Below, in pieces: positions 48,735 through 58,866 of a DNA stretch of 64,000 nt (positions are counted from its first letter, which is position 1; each line of letters begins with the position of its first letter). The DNA is from Staphylococcus warneri (GTDB lineage Bacteria; Bacillota; Bacilli; Staphylococcales; Staphylococcaceae): NCBI RefSeq assembly GCF_900636385.1, contig NZ_LR134269.1, positions 2,108,001 to 2,172,000 of the forward strand, given 5' to 3'. The notes below the pieces were generated by a model. That model saw only the letters and a program-made list of their open reading frames with translations. It was not told the origin of the DNA and searched no databases. The position numbers and the translations under genes are program-made.

Positions 48735-49424
48735 TTATTGTTTATCAAGCACTTGTTTAACTTCTTTAGCACTTTCAATGATGACATCCGCTTCGTGAAG
48801 TTCTTCTCTTTTAGCGATACCCGATAACACACCAATACTCAATCCTAAATGTGCATTAATTGCAGTCTTCATGTCATTTGCGGTATCTCCTACAATCACT
48901 ACTTGTTCTGGTTTAACATCATAAGCTTCGAATAATGGGTCTAATACTTTGGGACTCGGTTTTTCTTCAGCATGTGTTTCTGTTGAAATAACTAAATCGA
49001 ATAAATCTTTTGATTGGGTTGCTTCTAAAAATTGAGTAACTCCTTTGTTGGTATCACTTGTTACAATACCTATTTTATAGCCATCTTGACGTAAGGCTAC
49101 AATCGTATCATAAACACCATCTATCCAATGATTTTCTGGCTCTCTTGAGTCTACTAACTCTTGGCTCGTATTTCTTGTCCATTCAGAAGTATCTTGACCA
49201 GTAACATCATCAAAGGATTTAATCATTTCGCCTAGCGACCCTGAACCCATTACAGAATCTGGAACAATCTTATCATCTAGTATGCCTAATTGTCTGTGCG
49301 CTACTTCTTTATCATGAACAGGAAATGTATCTAACAATTTATCAACAAGACGTATACCAATTTTTTCCCAACTCTTATCAAACTCTATTAACGTGCCATC
49401 TTTATCAAACAGTATCCATTCCAT
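48735..49424 (-). CDS. HAD family hydrolase (phosphoglycolate phosphatase-like)
   Basis: A 229-residue HAD protein: motif I LFDKDGTLIEF, motif II GIVTSDTNKGV and motifs III/IV EKPSPKVL...IVGDTANDMKTAINA. A cap with YDTIVALRQDGYKIG lies between. I use the ATG at 49424 (MEWILFDKDG) rather than one three codons earlier. The substrate is not predictable. Confidence 0.85.
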   Translation of the reverse strand: MEWILFDKDGTLIEFDKSWEKIGIRLVDKLLDTFPVHDKEVAHRQLGILDDKIVPDSVMGSGSLGEMIKSFDDVTGQDTSEWTRNTSQELVDSREPENHWIDGVYDTIVALRQDGYKIGIVTSDTNKGVTQFLEATQSKDLFDLVISTETHAEEKPSPKVLDPLFEAYDVKPEQVVIVGDTANDMKTAINAHLGLSIGVLSGIAKREELHEADVIIESAKEVKQVLDKQ

Positions 49425-49650
49425 TGATATCACTACACTCCATATTTTATTTTTGTTTCAATACGTATTATTGTAGTACAACCATAGTTAAAAATGTAGG
49501 AAAGTTACTTTTAAGTCGCTTCTTGGATTAAAAATAATTATTTTAACTATACGAATAATATTATAACTTTAACGCATATAATCGCTGTATTATTGTTTAT
49601 TAAAAAAGCTAGAAACCTTTAATAAAGGCTCCTAGCAATAATTTAAAATT

Positions 49651-50727
49651 TTAGTATCTAGGCACTACAAAACGCCAACCGTGACGATCTTCTAGCGAAC
49701 CATTTTGAATACCTGTATATTCATTATAAAGTTTTGTCGTAATTTCACCTGGTTCATTGTTGTTAATAACAATTTCTCTATCTTCATAACGTAAAGTACC
49801 TACTGGTGAAATCACTGCTGCTGTACCAGTACCAAATACTTCTGTTAACTCACCTTTGTCGTACGCTTCAAATAATTCGTCAATAGAAACTCGACGTTCT
49901 TCAACTTCATATCCTAAATCTTGCGCTAACTCGATAATAGATTTACGTGTAATACCTGGTAAAATACTACCATTTAATGCTGGTGTAACAATTTTTCCAT
50001 TTTCAACAAAGAAGATGTTCATACTACCTACTTCTTCAACATATTTTTGTTCAACACCATCTAACCAAAGCACTTGGTCGTAACCTAATTTGTTAGCGTT
50101 CGTTTGTGCTAATAAGCTCGCAGCATAGTTACCTGCTACTTTAGCAAATCCTACACCGCCACGTACGGCACGTACATATTCGTCTTCTACATAAATTTTA
50201 GTGGATTTTAATGTGTCACCACCATAATAAGCACCTGATGGGGATAAGATAATTAATAATTTATACGAATGAGATGCTCTTACGCCAAGAATACCTTCAG
50301 TCGCAAATACAAAAGGACGGATATATAATGATTGGCCTTCACCTTCTGGGATCCAATCACGTTCAACATCTACTAATTGTTTCAAACCTTCCAATAAGAC
50401 ATCTTCATCCACTTCTGGCATTTCCAAACGTGCTAAAGAATTATTAATTCGTTTAAAGTTTTCATCTGGGCGGAATAAAACAACTTCATCATTATATTTA
50501 TATGCTTTCAAACCTTCAAATACAGCTTGACCATAATGTAAACCTTGAGCAGCTGGTGAAATTTCAAATGGTGCATAAGGCACTATTTTTAAATCATGCC
50601 AACCCTTATCAGCATCATAATCATAACTCAACATATAATCTGTAAAGTATTGACCAAATCCTAAATTCGAATTATCTGGTTTTTCTTTTAAAGTATCTCG
50701 TTTCTCAAATTTAACTTGTTCTGTCAT
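49651..50727 (-). CDS. ilvE: Branched-chain amino acid aminotransferase
   Basis: A 358-residue fold-type IV PLP enzyme interconverting branched-chain amino and keto acids. The N-terminal [15 protein letters not shown] and [20 protein letters not shown] (with the PLP lysine) and [18 protein letters not shown] (PLP phosphate site) are present, plus [12 protein letters not shown] at the C-terminal side. ACCGGAGG-like site (GGAGGCCG) lies before the ATG. Confidence 0.96.
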   Translation of the reverse strand: MTEQVKFEKRDTLKEKPDNSNLGFGQYFTDYMLSYDYDADKGWHDLKIVPYAPFEISPAAQGLHYGQAVFEGLKAYKYNDEVVLFRPDENFKRINNSLARLEMPEVDEDVLLEGLKQLVDVERDWIPEGEGQSLYIRPFVFATEGILGVRASHSYKLLIILSPSGAYYGGDTLKSTKIYVEDEYVRAVRGGVGFAKVAGNYAASLLAQTNANKLGYDQVLWLDGVEQKYVEEVGSMNIFFVENGKIVTPALNGSILPGITRKSIIELAQDLGYEVEERRVSIDELFEAYDKGELTEVFGTGTAAVISPVGTLRYEDREIVINNNEPGEITTKLYNEYTGIQNGSLEDRHGWRFVVPRY

Positions 50728-50905
50728 GATAACGGCCTCCTAATATTGCTACCAATATAAATAGTTATACTAGATTATAGCAATCGTATATATACTATTC
50801 AATAAATTTTCCGAAAATTCAAACTAAATACTAATATGTATAATATATCTTAAGTAAAACACTATCGCTTTTATCTTACAAGTCAAGTAACTGCTCGAAG
50901 ATAAA

Positions 50906-50947
50906 AAATCACTCCTTCTAATGTAAAAATAATTAGAAGGAGTAAAA
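50906..50947 (-). terminator. Terminator of the Tdh-like gene
   Basis: ACTCCTTCTAAT and ATTAGAAGGAGT stem, 34 bases after the stop at 50981, followed on the minus strand by GATTTTTT. Confidence 0.85.
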
Positions 50948-50980
50948 CTAACATTTACTACGTTATATTTAATAAGCAGA

Positions 50981-51940
50981 TTATTTTGTTGCTTTTTCTT
51001 TAGCTTCAATAGCATCTAACATTAATTTAGTCATACTTTCTAAATCATATTTAGGATTGAAGCCCCATTCTCCACGTGCACAACTTGTATCGATACTATC
51101 TGGCCAACTTTTAGCAATACCTTCTCGTACAGGATCCACATCATAGTCTAACGTAAAGTCTGGATAATGTTCTTGAATAGCTTCTTTAACCATTTCTGGA
51201 TCAATACTCATAGCACTTAAATTATAACCATTTCTAGTTTCTAATTTAGCACCATCAGCTTCCATTAATTGAATAATAGCTTCAATTGCATCGTCCATGT
51301 ACATCATATCCATAAATGTACCTTTATCAATATAGCTTGTATAATGATTTTCTCTAACTGCTTTAAAGTATATTTCTACAGCATAGTCTGTAGTACCGCC
51401 GCCTGGTTCTTTAACATGTGAAATTAATCCTGGGAATCTTACACTACGTGTGTCTACACCAAATTTAGTAAAGTAGTACTGGCATAATAATTCTCCAGCA
51501 ACTTTATTGACACCATACATTGTTGTAGGTTGTTGAATCGTTACTTGTGGCGTATTCACTTTAGGTGTTGAATCACCAAATGCGCCGATTGAACTTGGCG
51601 TGAAGAAATGTAAATCGTATGTACGTGCTGCTTCTAAAGCATTCATTAATCCACCCATATTTAAATCCCAAGCAAACATAGGGTTCTTCTCTGCTGTAGC
51701 TGATAATAAAGCAGCCATATGCATTAACGTATCAGCTTCGAAATTTTTAACTAATTCAAACATTTTGTCACGATCTGTTACATCTAGAATTTCAAATGGT
51801 CCATCTTTTACTGGCGAATCAGCTTCTGGTTCTCTAATATCCGTAGCTAGTACATTATCTGTACCATAAATTTCTCTACATTTAACTACTAATTCTGTAC
51901 CTATTTGTCCTAAAGCACCTGTTATCATAATTTTTTTCAT
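50981..51940 (-). CDS. NAD-dependent epimerase/L-threonine 3-dehydrogenase-like protein
   Basis: A 319-residue extended SDR: Rossmann loop [13 protein letters not shown] at the N-terminus, catalytic YGVNK (Tyr-x-x-x-Lys) and PSSIGAFG. Staphylococcal and archaeal relatives with this sequence are L-threonine dehydrogenases that work with Kbl; kbl is found about 12 kb downstream on the same strand in this window. Start MKKIMITGA at 51940 has GGGGAGAT upstream. The reaction assignment (threonine to 2-amino-3-ketobutyrate) is inference. Confidence 0.85.
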   Translation of the reverse strand: MKKIMITGALGQIGTELVVKCREIYGTDNVLATDIREPEADSPVKDGPFEILDVTDRDKMFELVKNFEADTLMHMAALLSATAEKNPMFAWDLNMGGLMNALEAARTYDLHFFTPSSIGAFGDSTPKVNTPQVTIQQPTTMYGVNKVAGELLCQYYFTKFGVDTRSVRFPGLISHVKEPGGGTTDYAVEIYFKAVRENHYTSYIDKGTFMDMMYMDDAIEAIIQLMEADGAKLETRNGYNLSAMSIDPEMVKEAIQEHYPDFTLDYDVDPVREGIAKSWPDSIDTSCARGEWGFNPKYDLESMTKLMLDAIEAKEKATK

Positions 51941-52251
51941 TATAAATCTCCCCTTGTGTTTATAGAAAATTCGTTGTCTTTCTCGTGTGAACAAATTCTC
52001 GATTTACATCTATATTATAATATAAAAGCGTTTTCTTGTATATATAGTGAGTACAAAGTTAGAATTTCTAATTTTTGATATTAAACCAATATCTAGTTAT
52101 AAATTTAAATTTTTTAGGTACAATGTCATATACGTTAATCAAATATTAATAAACCTTAAAATTACAGTAAATTATGTTTATGCAATATTTTTATTTAAAT
52201 TTTATATGCTAAAATTGACTTGTTATATTTTTGATTATTAAGGAGGCCAAT
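51941..52251. other. Divergent promoter gap
   Basis: Holds promoters of the Tdh-like gene (minus) and the 5'-nucleotidase (plus). A weak cre-like match (ATAAAAGCGTTTTCTT, 52022-52037, 14 of 16) is upstream of the Tdh-like gene. No gene is seen. Confidence 0.5.
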
Positions 52252-54915
52252 ATGAAGCGTCTATTTTTTTCATTTATTTTAATCACGTTGATTTGTTTAG
52301 GATTTATCAATCATCCTGTACAAGCAGCTGAAAATCAAAGTGACAATCAAAAGAGTAATACCACATCAACTCAACAAATAAATACAAGTAGCCAAGAATC
52401 AAGGCCAAAAGCCACCACAGAACAGCAACCTTCAAAAGATGATACTACGACATCGTTACCTGAAGATAAAACTAATAAAACGTCTTCTAATAATAACCAT
52501 GAAAATCAGCAAAATATTTCTGTACATAATGAAGAACTAGCTAAGTATCAAAATAAAGCAATTGATACAAATACTCATAGAGATGACAACAATTCAACAG
52601 TTAAGAGTAATAAAAATACTACAAACATAACTTCTTATCATTCAAATACACAACACGAACAACCAAATTCAAATACCAAGGAACAAGTAGTAAATATTAA
52701 CAAGAATTCAAATGCACCAAAGCAACAGTTAAAAGAACAGCAATCTTCAACTAAAAATCAAAGTAACAATGATAAAAATCATCAACAGCAGGCTGATCAG
52801 AACAAGCAACTATATATAACTTCTACACAAAAACAAGAAAAAGCTAAACATCATGACAGCTCGAAAACAGAAAGTACTAACAAAAATGAACATACAATTT
52901 TACATACTAACGATATCCATGGCCGCTTTGTTGAAGATGATGGAAAAGTTATTGGCATGCCTAAGGTTAAAGGTCTTAAAAATAAAGAAAAGCCCGATTT
53001 GTTATTAGATTCTGGTGATGCTTTCCAAGGCTTACCTGTCTCTAATAACTCTAAAGGCGAAGAAATGGCAAAGGCTATGAATAGTGCCGGCTATGATGCC
53101 ATGACCCTAGGCAATCATGAATTTGATTTTGGATATGACCAACTACTTAAATTAAAAAAGCAACTTAACTTTCCAATGATTACTTCAAATGTTTATAAAA
53201 ATGGTAAGAGTGACTTCAAACCATCAACAATTGTCAAAAAAAATGGCGTCCGTTATGGCATTGTTGGAGTAACAACACCAGAGACTAAAACTAAAACTTC
53301 ACCATCGGCTGTTAAAGGTGTTGAATTTAAAGATCCACTGACAAGTGTAAAACATGCTATGAATGACATTAAAGATCAAGTAGATGTTTTTGTCATTTTA
53401 TCTCATTTAGGTGTAGATCCTAATACTAAAAAAGAATGGCGTGGCGACTATTTAGCAGATCAATTATCGAAAGATAAATCATTTAAACAATCTATCATTG
53501 TATTAGATGGACACTCTCATACTGTCATTGAAAACGGTAAATCTTATGGTAAAAATGTATTAGCTCAAACTGGAACTGCCTTAGAAAATGTCGGACGCAT
53601 CCGATTCAATAGAGAGAATAATCAAACCAAAAATCTTAAAGCGGATTTAATCAACGTCGCTGACACAAAAAATATTAAACCTGACACTAAAATTGAAAAA
53701 CAAGTAAACAAAGCGAATGATGACTTCTTAAAAGCGACATCAACAGTCATTATTCCTAATAACAAAGTGAAACTTAATGGTGAACGCAATGTTGCCCGTA
53801 CACAAGAAACAAATTTAGGTAATTTAATTACTGATGCAATGGAGGATTATGCTTCTAAGAAATTTAGCCATCGCCCTGATTTTGCTATTACAAATGGTGG
53901 AGGCATTAGAGCATCTATCGATAAAGTCAAAGTAACACAAAATGATATTATTACTGTTTTACCTTTCGGAAACTTAATATCTCAAATAAAAGTAAAAGGT
54001 TCCGATGTTAAAAAAGCTTTTGAACATAGTCTAAGTGCGCCTACAGAATCAAAAGATGGCAAATCACAATTAACGGCAAATGGCGGCTTCTTACAAGTAT
54101 CTAAATCTATTCGTATTGGATTCGATATTACTAAAAAGTCAGGCAATAGAGTTACGGATATTCAAATTCTTAATCATGATACTGGAAAATTCGAAAAGTT
54201 AGACCCAAATAAAACATATTATGTAGCAACAAATGATTTCACCGCTAATAAAGGTGATGGCTATGACATGTTTGGCGGTAAACGAGAAGAAGGTGTTTCT
54301 TTAGATGAAGTAGTTGCTCAATACATTAAAAATGCTGATTTATCTAAATATGATACCAACAAACCTGAAAGAATCATCAATGGTCAACTGTCTCAAAATA
54401 ATAAACATAATGACAAAGTCGTTCCACTTCCAAAAACAAAAGACATTAAAACGACTTATTACCCTGGAAATAATGTAGCGACAATCTCATCACATCAAAG
54501 AAACCACTCAGATAAGTCGTCACGCAATCCGGTTAGTCGTATCGGTACCTATCAACCTAGCAGTAAAATAACTGCAGCGACTCAAAACAATACGCATCAG
54601 AATAATAAGCCATTAAATAAAAAGCAGATTGAAGCATCAAATCAAAGCTATGAACAAAACAAAACTAATATGTTTAATACACAATCAGCTTATCTGAGAC
54701 ACGCAACATCATACACTCAATCAAATTTAGATATCGTAAAATCTAACACTAAAGATATACAAAACATGTATAATGGAGAGCCTTCTCAACAATCGAAACA
54801 TACAATTTCAACTGTACTTCCTAATACAGGAGATAGTAATCATTCTGATGTTATCGCGCTATTAATAGCGATAACTGGTATCACTTTATTATATTCACGT
54901 AAAAAATCTGCATAA
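52252..54915 (+). CDS. LPXTG-anchored 5'-nucleotidase (AdsA-like)
   Basis: A 887-residue surface enzyme. A signal peptide (about 1-26, VQA end) is followed by a low-complexity Asn/Gln/Ser/Thr/Lys-rich part up to about 215, then a 5'-nucleotidase: metal motif HTNDIHGR (about 218-225), GNHEFDFGYD and later SHLGVD; NGGGIRASID begins the C-terminal substrate domain, with DGYDMFGG near its end. The sorting signal is LPNTG, a hydrophobic helix and SRKKSA. S. aureus AdsA makes adenosine from AMP to evade phagocytes; the active-site motifs here agree, but host relevance is inference. AAGGAGG eight bases before ATG. Confidence 0.88.
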   Translation: MKRLFFSFILITLICLGFINHPVQAAENQSDNQKSNTTSTQQINTSSQESRPKATTEQQPSKDDTTTSLPEDKTNKTSSNNNHENQQNISVHNEELAKYQNKAIDTNTHRDDNNSTVKSNKNTTNITSYHSNTQHEQPNSNTKEQVVNINKNSNAPKQQLKEQQSSTKNQSNNDKNHQQQADQNKQLYITSTQKQEKAKHHDSSKTESTNKNEHTILHTNDIHGRFVEDDGKVIGMPKVKGLKNKEKPDLLLDSGDAFQGLPVSNNSKGEEMAKAMNSAGYDAMTLGNHEFDFGYDQLLKLKKQLNFPMITSNVYKNGKSDFKPSTIVKKNGVRYGIVGVTTPETKTKTSPSAVKGVEFKDPLTSVKHAMNDIKDQVDVFVILSHLGVDPNTKKEWRGDYLADQLSKDKSFKQSIIVLDGHSHTVIENGKSYGKNVLAQTGTALENVGRIRFNRENNQTKNLKADLINVADTKNIKPDTKIEKQVNKANDDFLKATSTVIIPNNKVKLNGERNVARTQETNLGNLITDAMEDYASKKFSHRPDFAITNGGGIRASIDKVKVTQNDIITVLPFGNLISQIKVKGSDVKKAFEHSLSAPTESKDGKSQLTANGGFLQVSKSIRIGFDITKKSGNRVTDIQILNHDTGKFEKLDPNKTYYVATNDFTANKGDGYDMFGGKREEGVSLDEVVAQYIKNADLSKYDTNKPERIINGQLSQNNKHNDKVVPLPKTKDIKTTYYPGNNVATISSHQRNHSDKSSRNPVSRIGTYQPSSKITAATQNNTHQNNKPLNKKQIEASNQSYEQNKTNMFNTQSAYLRHATSYTQSNLDIVKSNTKDIQNMYNGEPSQQSKHTISTVLPNTGDSNHSDVIALLIAITGITLLYSRKKSA

Positions 54916-54921
54916 TATAAA

Positions 54922-54961
54922 GAAGGTCATGAGACAGTATTGCATGTCTCATGACCTTCTT
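54922..54961. terminator. Terminator after the 5'-nucleotidase gene
   Basis: GAAGGTCATGAGACA and TGTCTCATGACCTTC form a 15-bp stem with an 8-base loop, then TTATT. Confidence 0.85.
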
Positions 54962-54971
54962 ATTACAATCT

Positions 54972-55811
54972 TTATTCCATTAAAAAATCTTTAAATGTTT
55001 GTGGTTTATCGTTAACTAAGTTTTCAAAATCGTTAGATTGTTGATCCAGTAATCCCCTTGCACCCGCTTCATACATGGATGCTAAAAGTGCTCCAAATCC
55101 TTTTGGTTCATCATACATATTTGCAAACGTCTCTAATGAAACAGGTTCATATTTAATTTCTGTTTGAGATACATCTGATAAAATATCTGCAAGCTCATAC
55201 ATATCATAACTATATCCTGATAATAAGTAACGTTCTCCCCATGTATCAGGATTTTCTATGATGGCAATGATACCTCTTGCAATATCATGTCTAGTTATAT
55301 AATTAATTCGTCCTTCACCTACTGGATATATCAACTTATGCATATCCATTAATTCTGGAAGATACGGTTTCAATGGATCCATATACATTGCCATTCTGAC
55401 ATATGTATAATCAATACCGCTTGAAGCAAGAAGACGTTCAGCATATCCAAAGTAAGGACTCATATGGAAAGGATTATTATGTTGATCAGCATAATATCCA
55501 ATATAAATTATATGACTAACACCGCTTTGCTTTGCTGCACTAATTAGATTCTCTACTTCTGGAATTCTTTTAATAGATGGATGTATGATACTTGGTATAA
55601 AAATGACCGTATCCATATCTTGAAATGCTGTAATCATACTTTTTTCATCAAAATAATCTAATTGCCTTACAGAAACATTATCTCTCCATTGTTCTGGAAC
55701 TTTCTCTTAATTTCTTACCCCTATATAAAATCGGTCAATACCATGTTCGATGGCTTGGCTAGTAATATGATGACCTAAATTTCCTGTAGCACCTGTTAAC
55801 ATTATATTCAT
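54972..55811 (-). pseudogene. NmrA/SDR-type NAD(P)H-binding oxidoreductase, nonsense-interrupted
   Basis: The frame starts at 55811 (MNIMLTGATGNLGHHI, an intact Rossmann loop) and stops at codon 35, TAA (55707-55709), after YIGVRN. It then reads on in the same frame through EKVPEQWRDN and YFDEKSMITAF to the end of a normal NmrA-like protein, finishing at 54972. An internal ATG at 55637 could start a 221-residue fragment without the nucleotide-binding loop. The family (quinone oxidoreductase or stress sensor type) is recognised from GATGNLG and the PYFGYAERLLASSGIDYTYVR segment. The full-length form would be about 278 residues. Confidence 0.8.
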
Positions 55812-55927
55812 TTCAGTCAGCTCCTTTATTTAAGACTAATACTTCTAACCACATAAATAAACTTATTGATACAAAAAACACTTAGTGAATTCAACTTCTC
55901 CAATTCACTAAGTGCTAAAATCTATTT

Positions 55928-57562
55928 TTATACTTCCATTAATTTACCCACATTACGCATGATTCTCGCTTTTTTATAACCATGAATATCATGCAATTCT
56001 TTATACGCGCTAAATAGTTTCTTATAGCGTTTCACTTTTTCAGGATCTGGCGTTACTTCATATAAAACAGGTTCTTTCATAGACTCAATTGCTTCATTTA
56101 ACGTTTGATGTGCACCACCACAAACTGAACCAAGAATTGCTGCACCAATAGCAGGTGCATATTCACTATCTATTATGGTTACTTTTTTATTTAGTACATT
56201 TGCATAAATGTCCATCATTAGTGGATTTTTCTTAGGAATACCACCACAAGCAAAGACATCTTCAACATCCATATTCCAACTTTGGTATTGTTGCATAATC
56301 ATTTTAGTACCAAATGCTGTAGCTTCTAAGTATGCACGGTAAAGTTCTTCATGTGTCGTTTGTAACGACATGCCAAATACACACCCTTTTAAGTTACTAT
56401 CACTTAACACACTTCGGTTACCGTTATGCCAATCTAATACAATCAGACCACTTTCGCCAGGCATTTGATCTTTTACTTTCTCATTTAATAATTCAAAAAT
56501 TGAAATATCTCTTTCATTCGCTTCATCGACATATGCTTTCGGTGATTGATTTGCAATATATTCAAAAAGATCACCTACTGCTGATTGTCCCGCTTCATAA
56601 GCATATAAATCTGGAATAATTGCACCTTTAACAGAACCTGAAATACCAGGCACTTGATGTTGTTGTTCATTTAACATAAGATGACATGTACTTGTTCCAA
56701 TTACCATTGTCATTTGCTTGTCTTGTTGTGAACCAATACCTAATAAACTAGAATGTGCATCTATGATAAACGGACTTACTTTTGTTTTGGTAGAAAGACC
56801 CAATTTCTCTGCCATCTCTTCAGAAATTTGGCCAACTGTTTCGCCTATTTTAACAATTGGTGCGTCCACCTTTTCACGTACAACATCTGATAATTGATCA
56901 TCTACTTTATCAAACAAATCATAATGGAATCCTTCATTTTCTTCCCAAAATGATTTAAAACCTAAACCACAATTAGAGCGAACATTTTGTCCTGTTAATT
57001 TATTAACAATCCAATCTCCAGCTTCCATGATATTAGCTGTTTTTTCTAACACTTCTGGTGCCTTGTTCATTACTTCCATAATTTTAGGAATCATCCATTC
57101 ACTACTAACATTAAATCCATAGTAGCCTAACCATCTACTCTTATTATCTAATGCCGTTTGGAAAAGTTGATCCGCTTCTGCTTGAGCACCATGATAATTC
57201 CATAGTTTTACATATGCATGTGGATTATTTTCAAATCCTGGTAAATTATGAATAGGTTCTAAATGTTCATCTGTAAACATAACTGTAGAAGAAGTAAAAT
57301 CAATACCAATACCTACAATTTCTTCTGGGTTTACACCTGAAGATTCAATTAAATATGGCACACCCTCTTCTAAAACTTCCATATAATCATTTCCATTTTG
57401 AAGTGAGAAGCTATGTGGTAACTTAACTCCATTTAAATTCTTTTCAATTGTGCCATGTGTATATGGCTTTATATATTTATCTATTATTTTTCCATTTCTT
57501 GTATCAACTAAAAAAGCTCTTCCTGAGCCTGTTCCGTAATCTACTCCAATGCTATAACTCAT
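55928..57562 (-). CDS. FGGY-family carbohydrate kinase (ribulokinase type)
   Basis: A 544-residue sugar kinase of the ribulokinase group: DYGTGSGRAFLVD N-terminal phosphate loop, GIGIDFTSSTVMFTD, MTMVIGTSTCHLML and CGGIPKKNPLMMDIYANVL (ATP-binding) are all intact. In S. aureus the neighbouring homologue next to ilvE is called AraB. Here it is transcribed divergently from a TarJ-like dehydrogenase and a pentitol-type permease, so its substrate is probably a pentulose (D- or L-ribulose or xylulose) made from a pentitol. A cre-like match lies at 57596-57611 upstream. Confidence 0.87.
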   Translation of the reverse strand: MSYSIGVDYGTGSGRAFLVDTRNGKIIDKYIKPYTHGTIEKNLNGVKLPHSFSLQNGNDYMEVLEEGVPYLIESSGVNPEEIVGIGIDFTSSTVMFTDEHLEPIHNLPGFENNPHAYVKLWNYHGAQAEADQLFQTALDNKSRWLGYYGFNVSSEWMIPKIMEVMNKAPEVLEKTANIMEAGDWIVNKLTGQNVRSNCGLGFKSFWEENEGFHYDLFDKVDDQLSDVVREKVDAPIVKIGETVGQISEEMAEKLGLSTKTKVSPFIIDAHSSLLGIGSQQDKQMTMVIGTSTCHLMLNEQQHQVPGISGSVKGAIIPDLYAYEAGQSAVGDLFEYIANQSPKAYVDEANERDISIFELLNEKVKDQMPGESGLIVLDWHNGNRSVLSDSNLKGCVFGMSLQTTHEELYRAYLEATAFGTKMIMQQYQSWNMDVEDVFACGGIPKKNPLMMDIYANVLNKKVTIIDSEYAPAIGAAILGSVCGGAHQTLNEAIESMKEPVLYEVTPDPEKVKRYKKLFSAYKELHDIHGYKKARIMRNVGKLMEV

Positions 57563-57595
57563 AGTTATACCCCCATACTTTATCTACATCTCTTT

Positions 57596-57611
57596 AAGTA
57601 AGCGTTTTCCT
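57596..57611. promoter_or_regulatory. Candidate cre upstream of FGGY kinase
   Basis: AAGTAAGCGTTTTCCT matches WTGNNARCGNWWWCAW at 14 of 16 positions, 34 bases upstream of the kinase ATG. Confidence 0.45.
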
Positions 57612-57692
57612 AAATAATACGCATAAATGAACAATAAATCAATCATAAAAGTTCAAAAAGAACCAAAATGAACATTTTCGTACAAAAAATCA

Positions 57693-57722
57693 TTGACACA
57701 AGCAACTGTAAGCGTTTACTAT
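57693..57722 (+). promoter_or_regulatory. Promoter with overlapping cre for the pentitol genes
   Basis: TTGACA (57693-57698), 18-base spacer and TACTAT (57717-57722) make a sigma-A promoter. CTGTAAGCGTTTACTA (57706-57721) inside it matches the cre consensus at 14 of 16, so CcpA binding would cover the -10. The dehydrogenase gene starts about 50 bases downstream. Confidence 0.7.
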
Positions 57723-57770
57723 TGTTTACATAAATAAAAGTGAACAAGTATTAAAGGGATGTGAACAAAA

Positions 57771-58838
57771 ATGAGCATTGAGTCAAAAGCTTATCGCCTA
57801 ATTCAACCAGGCGAATTTGAATATACAACAATTTATCATGAGTTTAGAGATGGTGATGTTATTGTTAATCCTTCAAAAGCAAGTGTTTGTCATGCTGATT
57901 TAAGATATTACACAGGTAATAGAAGAAAAGAAGCATTAGACAAAAAATTACCTATGGCTTTATTCCATGAAGGTATCGGTACTATTTAAGATTCTAAACA
58001 TCCTGATTATCAAAAAGAAGACAAAGTAGTTATCGTTCCGAATATCCCTTCTCGTTTAAGAGCTGGTGAATTCGAAGAAACGGATTTATTAGATAATTAC
58101 GATGAAAATGCCGTATTTATGGGTAGCGGCTATGATGGTATTTGCCAAGATAGAATGGTGGTACCTGGAGATAACATCGTGAAAATTCCAGACACATTAG
58201 ATGAAGACGTCGCTTTATTAGCTGAATTATGTTCAGTGTCATTATTCCCAATCAATCAACTTAAAGAGATCACTACTAAATCTTCTCCACAAGTTGCAGT
58301 ATTCGGCGATGGTCCAGTTGGTTATTTAGCAGCAACTGCACTTCATTATATATATGGTATTGAAAAAGAAAATTTAATTGTTTTCGGTGCTATCGAAGAA
58401 AAACTTCAATCATTCGAAAACTTTGCTACAACACATCTTGTATTTGATTATGATTTCAACAGTCATAAAGGTGTTCATACTGTATTTGAATGTTGTGGTG
58501 GTAAATTCTCTGAATCTGCAATTAACCAAGCGATTGATTTAATCGATAGACAAGGTCAAATTGTTTTAATGGGTGTTACTGAAGACCTAGTTGGTATTAA
58601 TACACGTGACGTATTAGAAAAAGGTTTAACACTTTCAGGTAGTTCAAGAAGTACAAAACATGAATTTGAACAACTCATTGCTTCATTCGAAAACGAAGAT
58701 TATCAACAAGCACTTAAAAAATTAATCCCTGATGATTACTATGATATCTATAGTACAGAGGATCTTAAAAAGGCGATGGATGATACTGCAGCACATAAAG
58801 GTTGGAAAAAAACATATTTAAGATATCACTGGTCATAA
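57771..58838 (+). pseudogene. TarJ-like zinc alcohol dehydrogenase (pentitol-phosphate or pentitol), nonsense-interrupted
   Basis: The frame encodes a medium-chain dehydrogenase resembling ribitol/ribulose-phosphate dehydrogenase TarJ. Cys40 (SVCHAD) and His66-Glu67 (HEGIG) are the zinc/catalytic residues. Codon 73 is TAA (57987-57989), directly after FHEGIGTI, where relatives have Leu or Val; reading continues in the same frame (EDKVVIVPNIPSRL) to 58838, for about 354 codons. The remainder (VFGDGPVGYLAA Rossmann, FECCGGKFSESA) is uninterrupted. It has no tarI partner, so it belongs to catabolism, not teichoic acid synthesis. A fragment from 58119 might be made but lacks the catalytic zinc site. 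Confidence 0.82.
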
Positions 58839-58866
58839 ACCGTGATATCTAAGGGGAGATAACATA

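Noticed and set aside
57771..58838. Teichoic acid tarJ gene
   Set aside because: No tarI, tarL or other teichoic acid genes are near; kinase, permease and DeoR neighbours point to pentitol catabolism.
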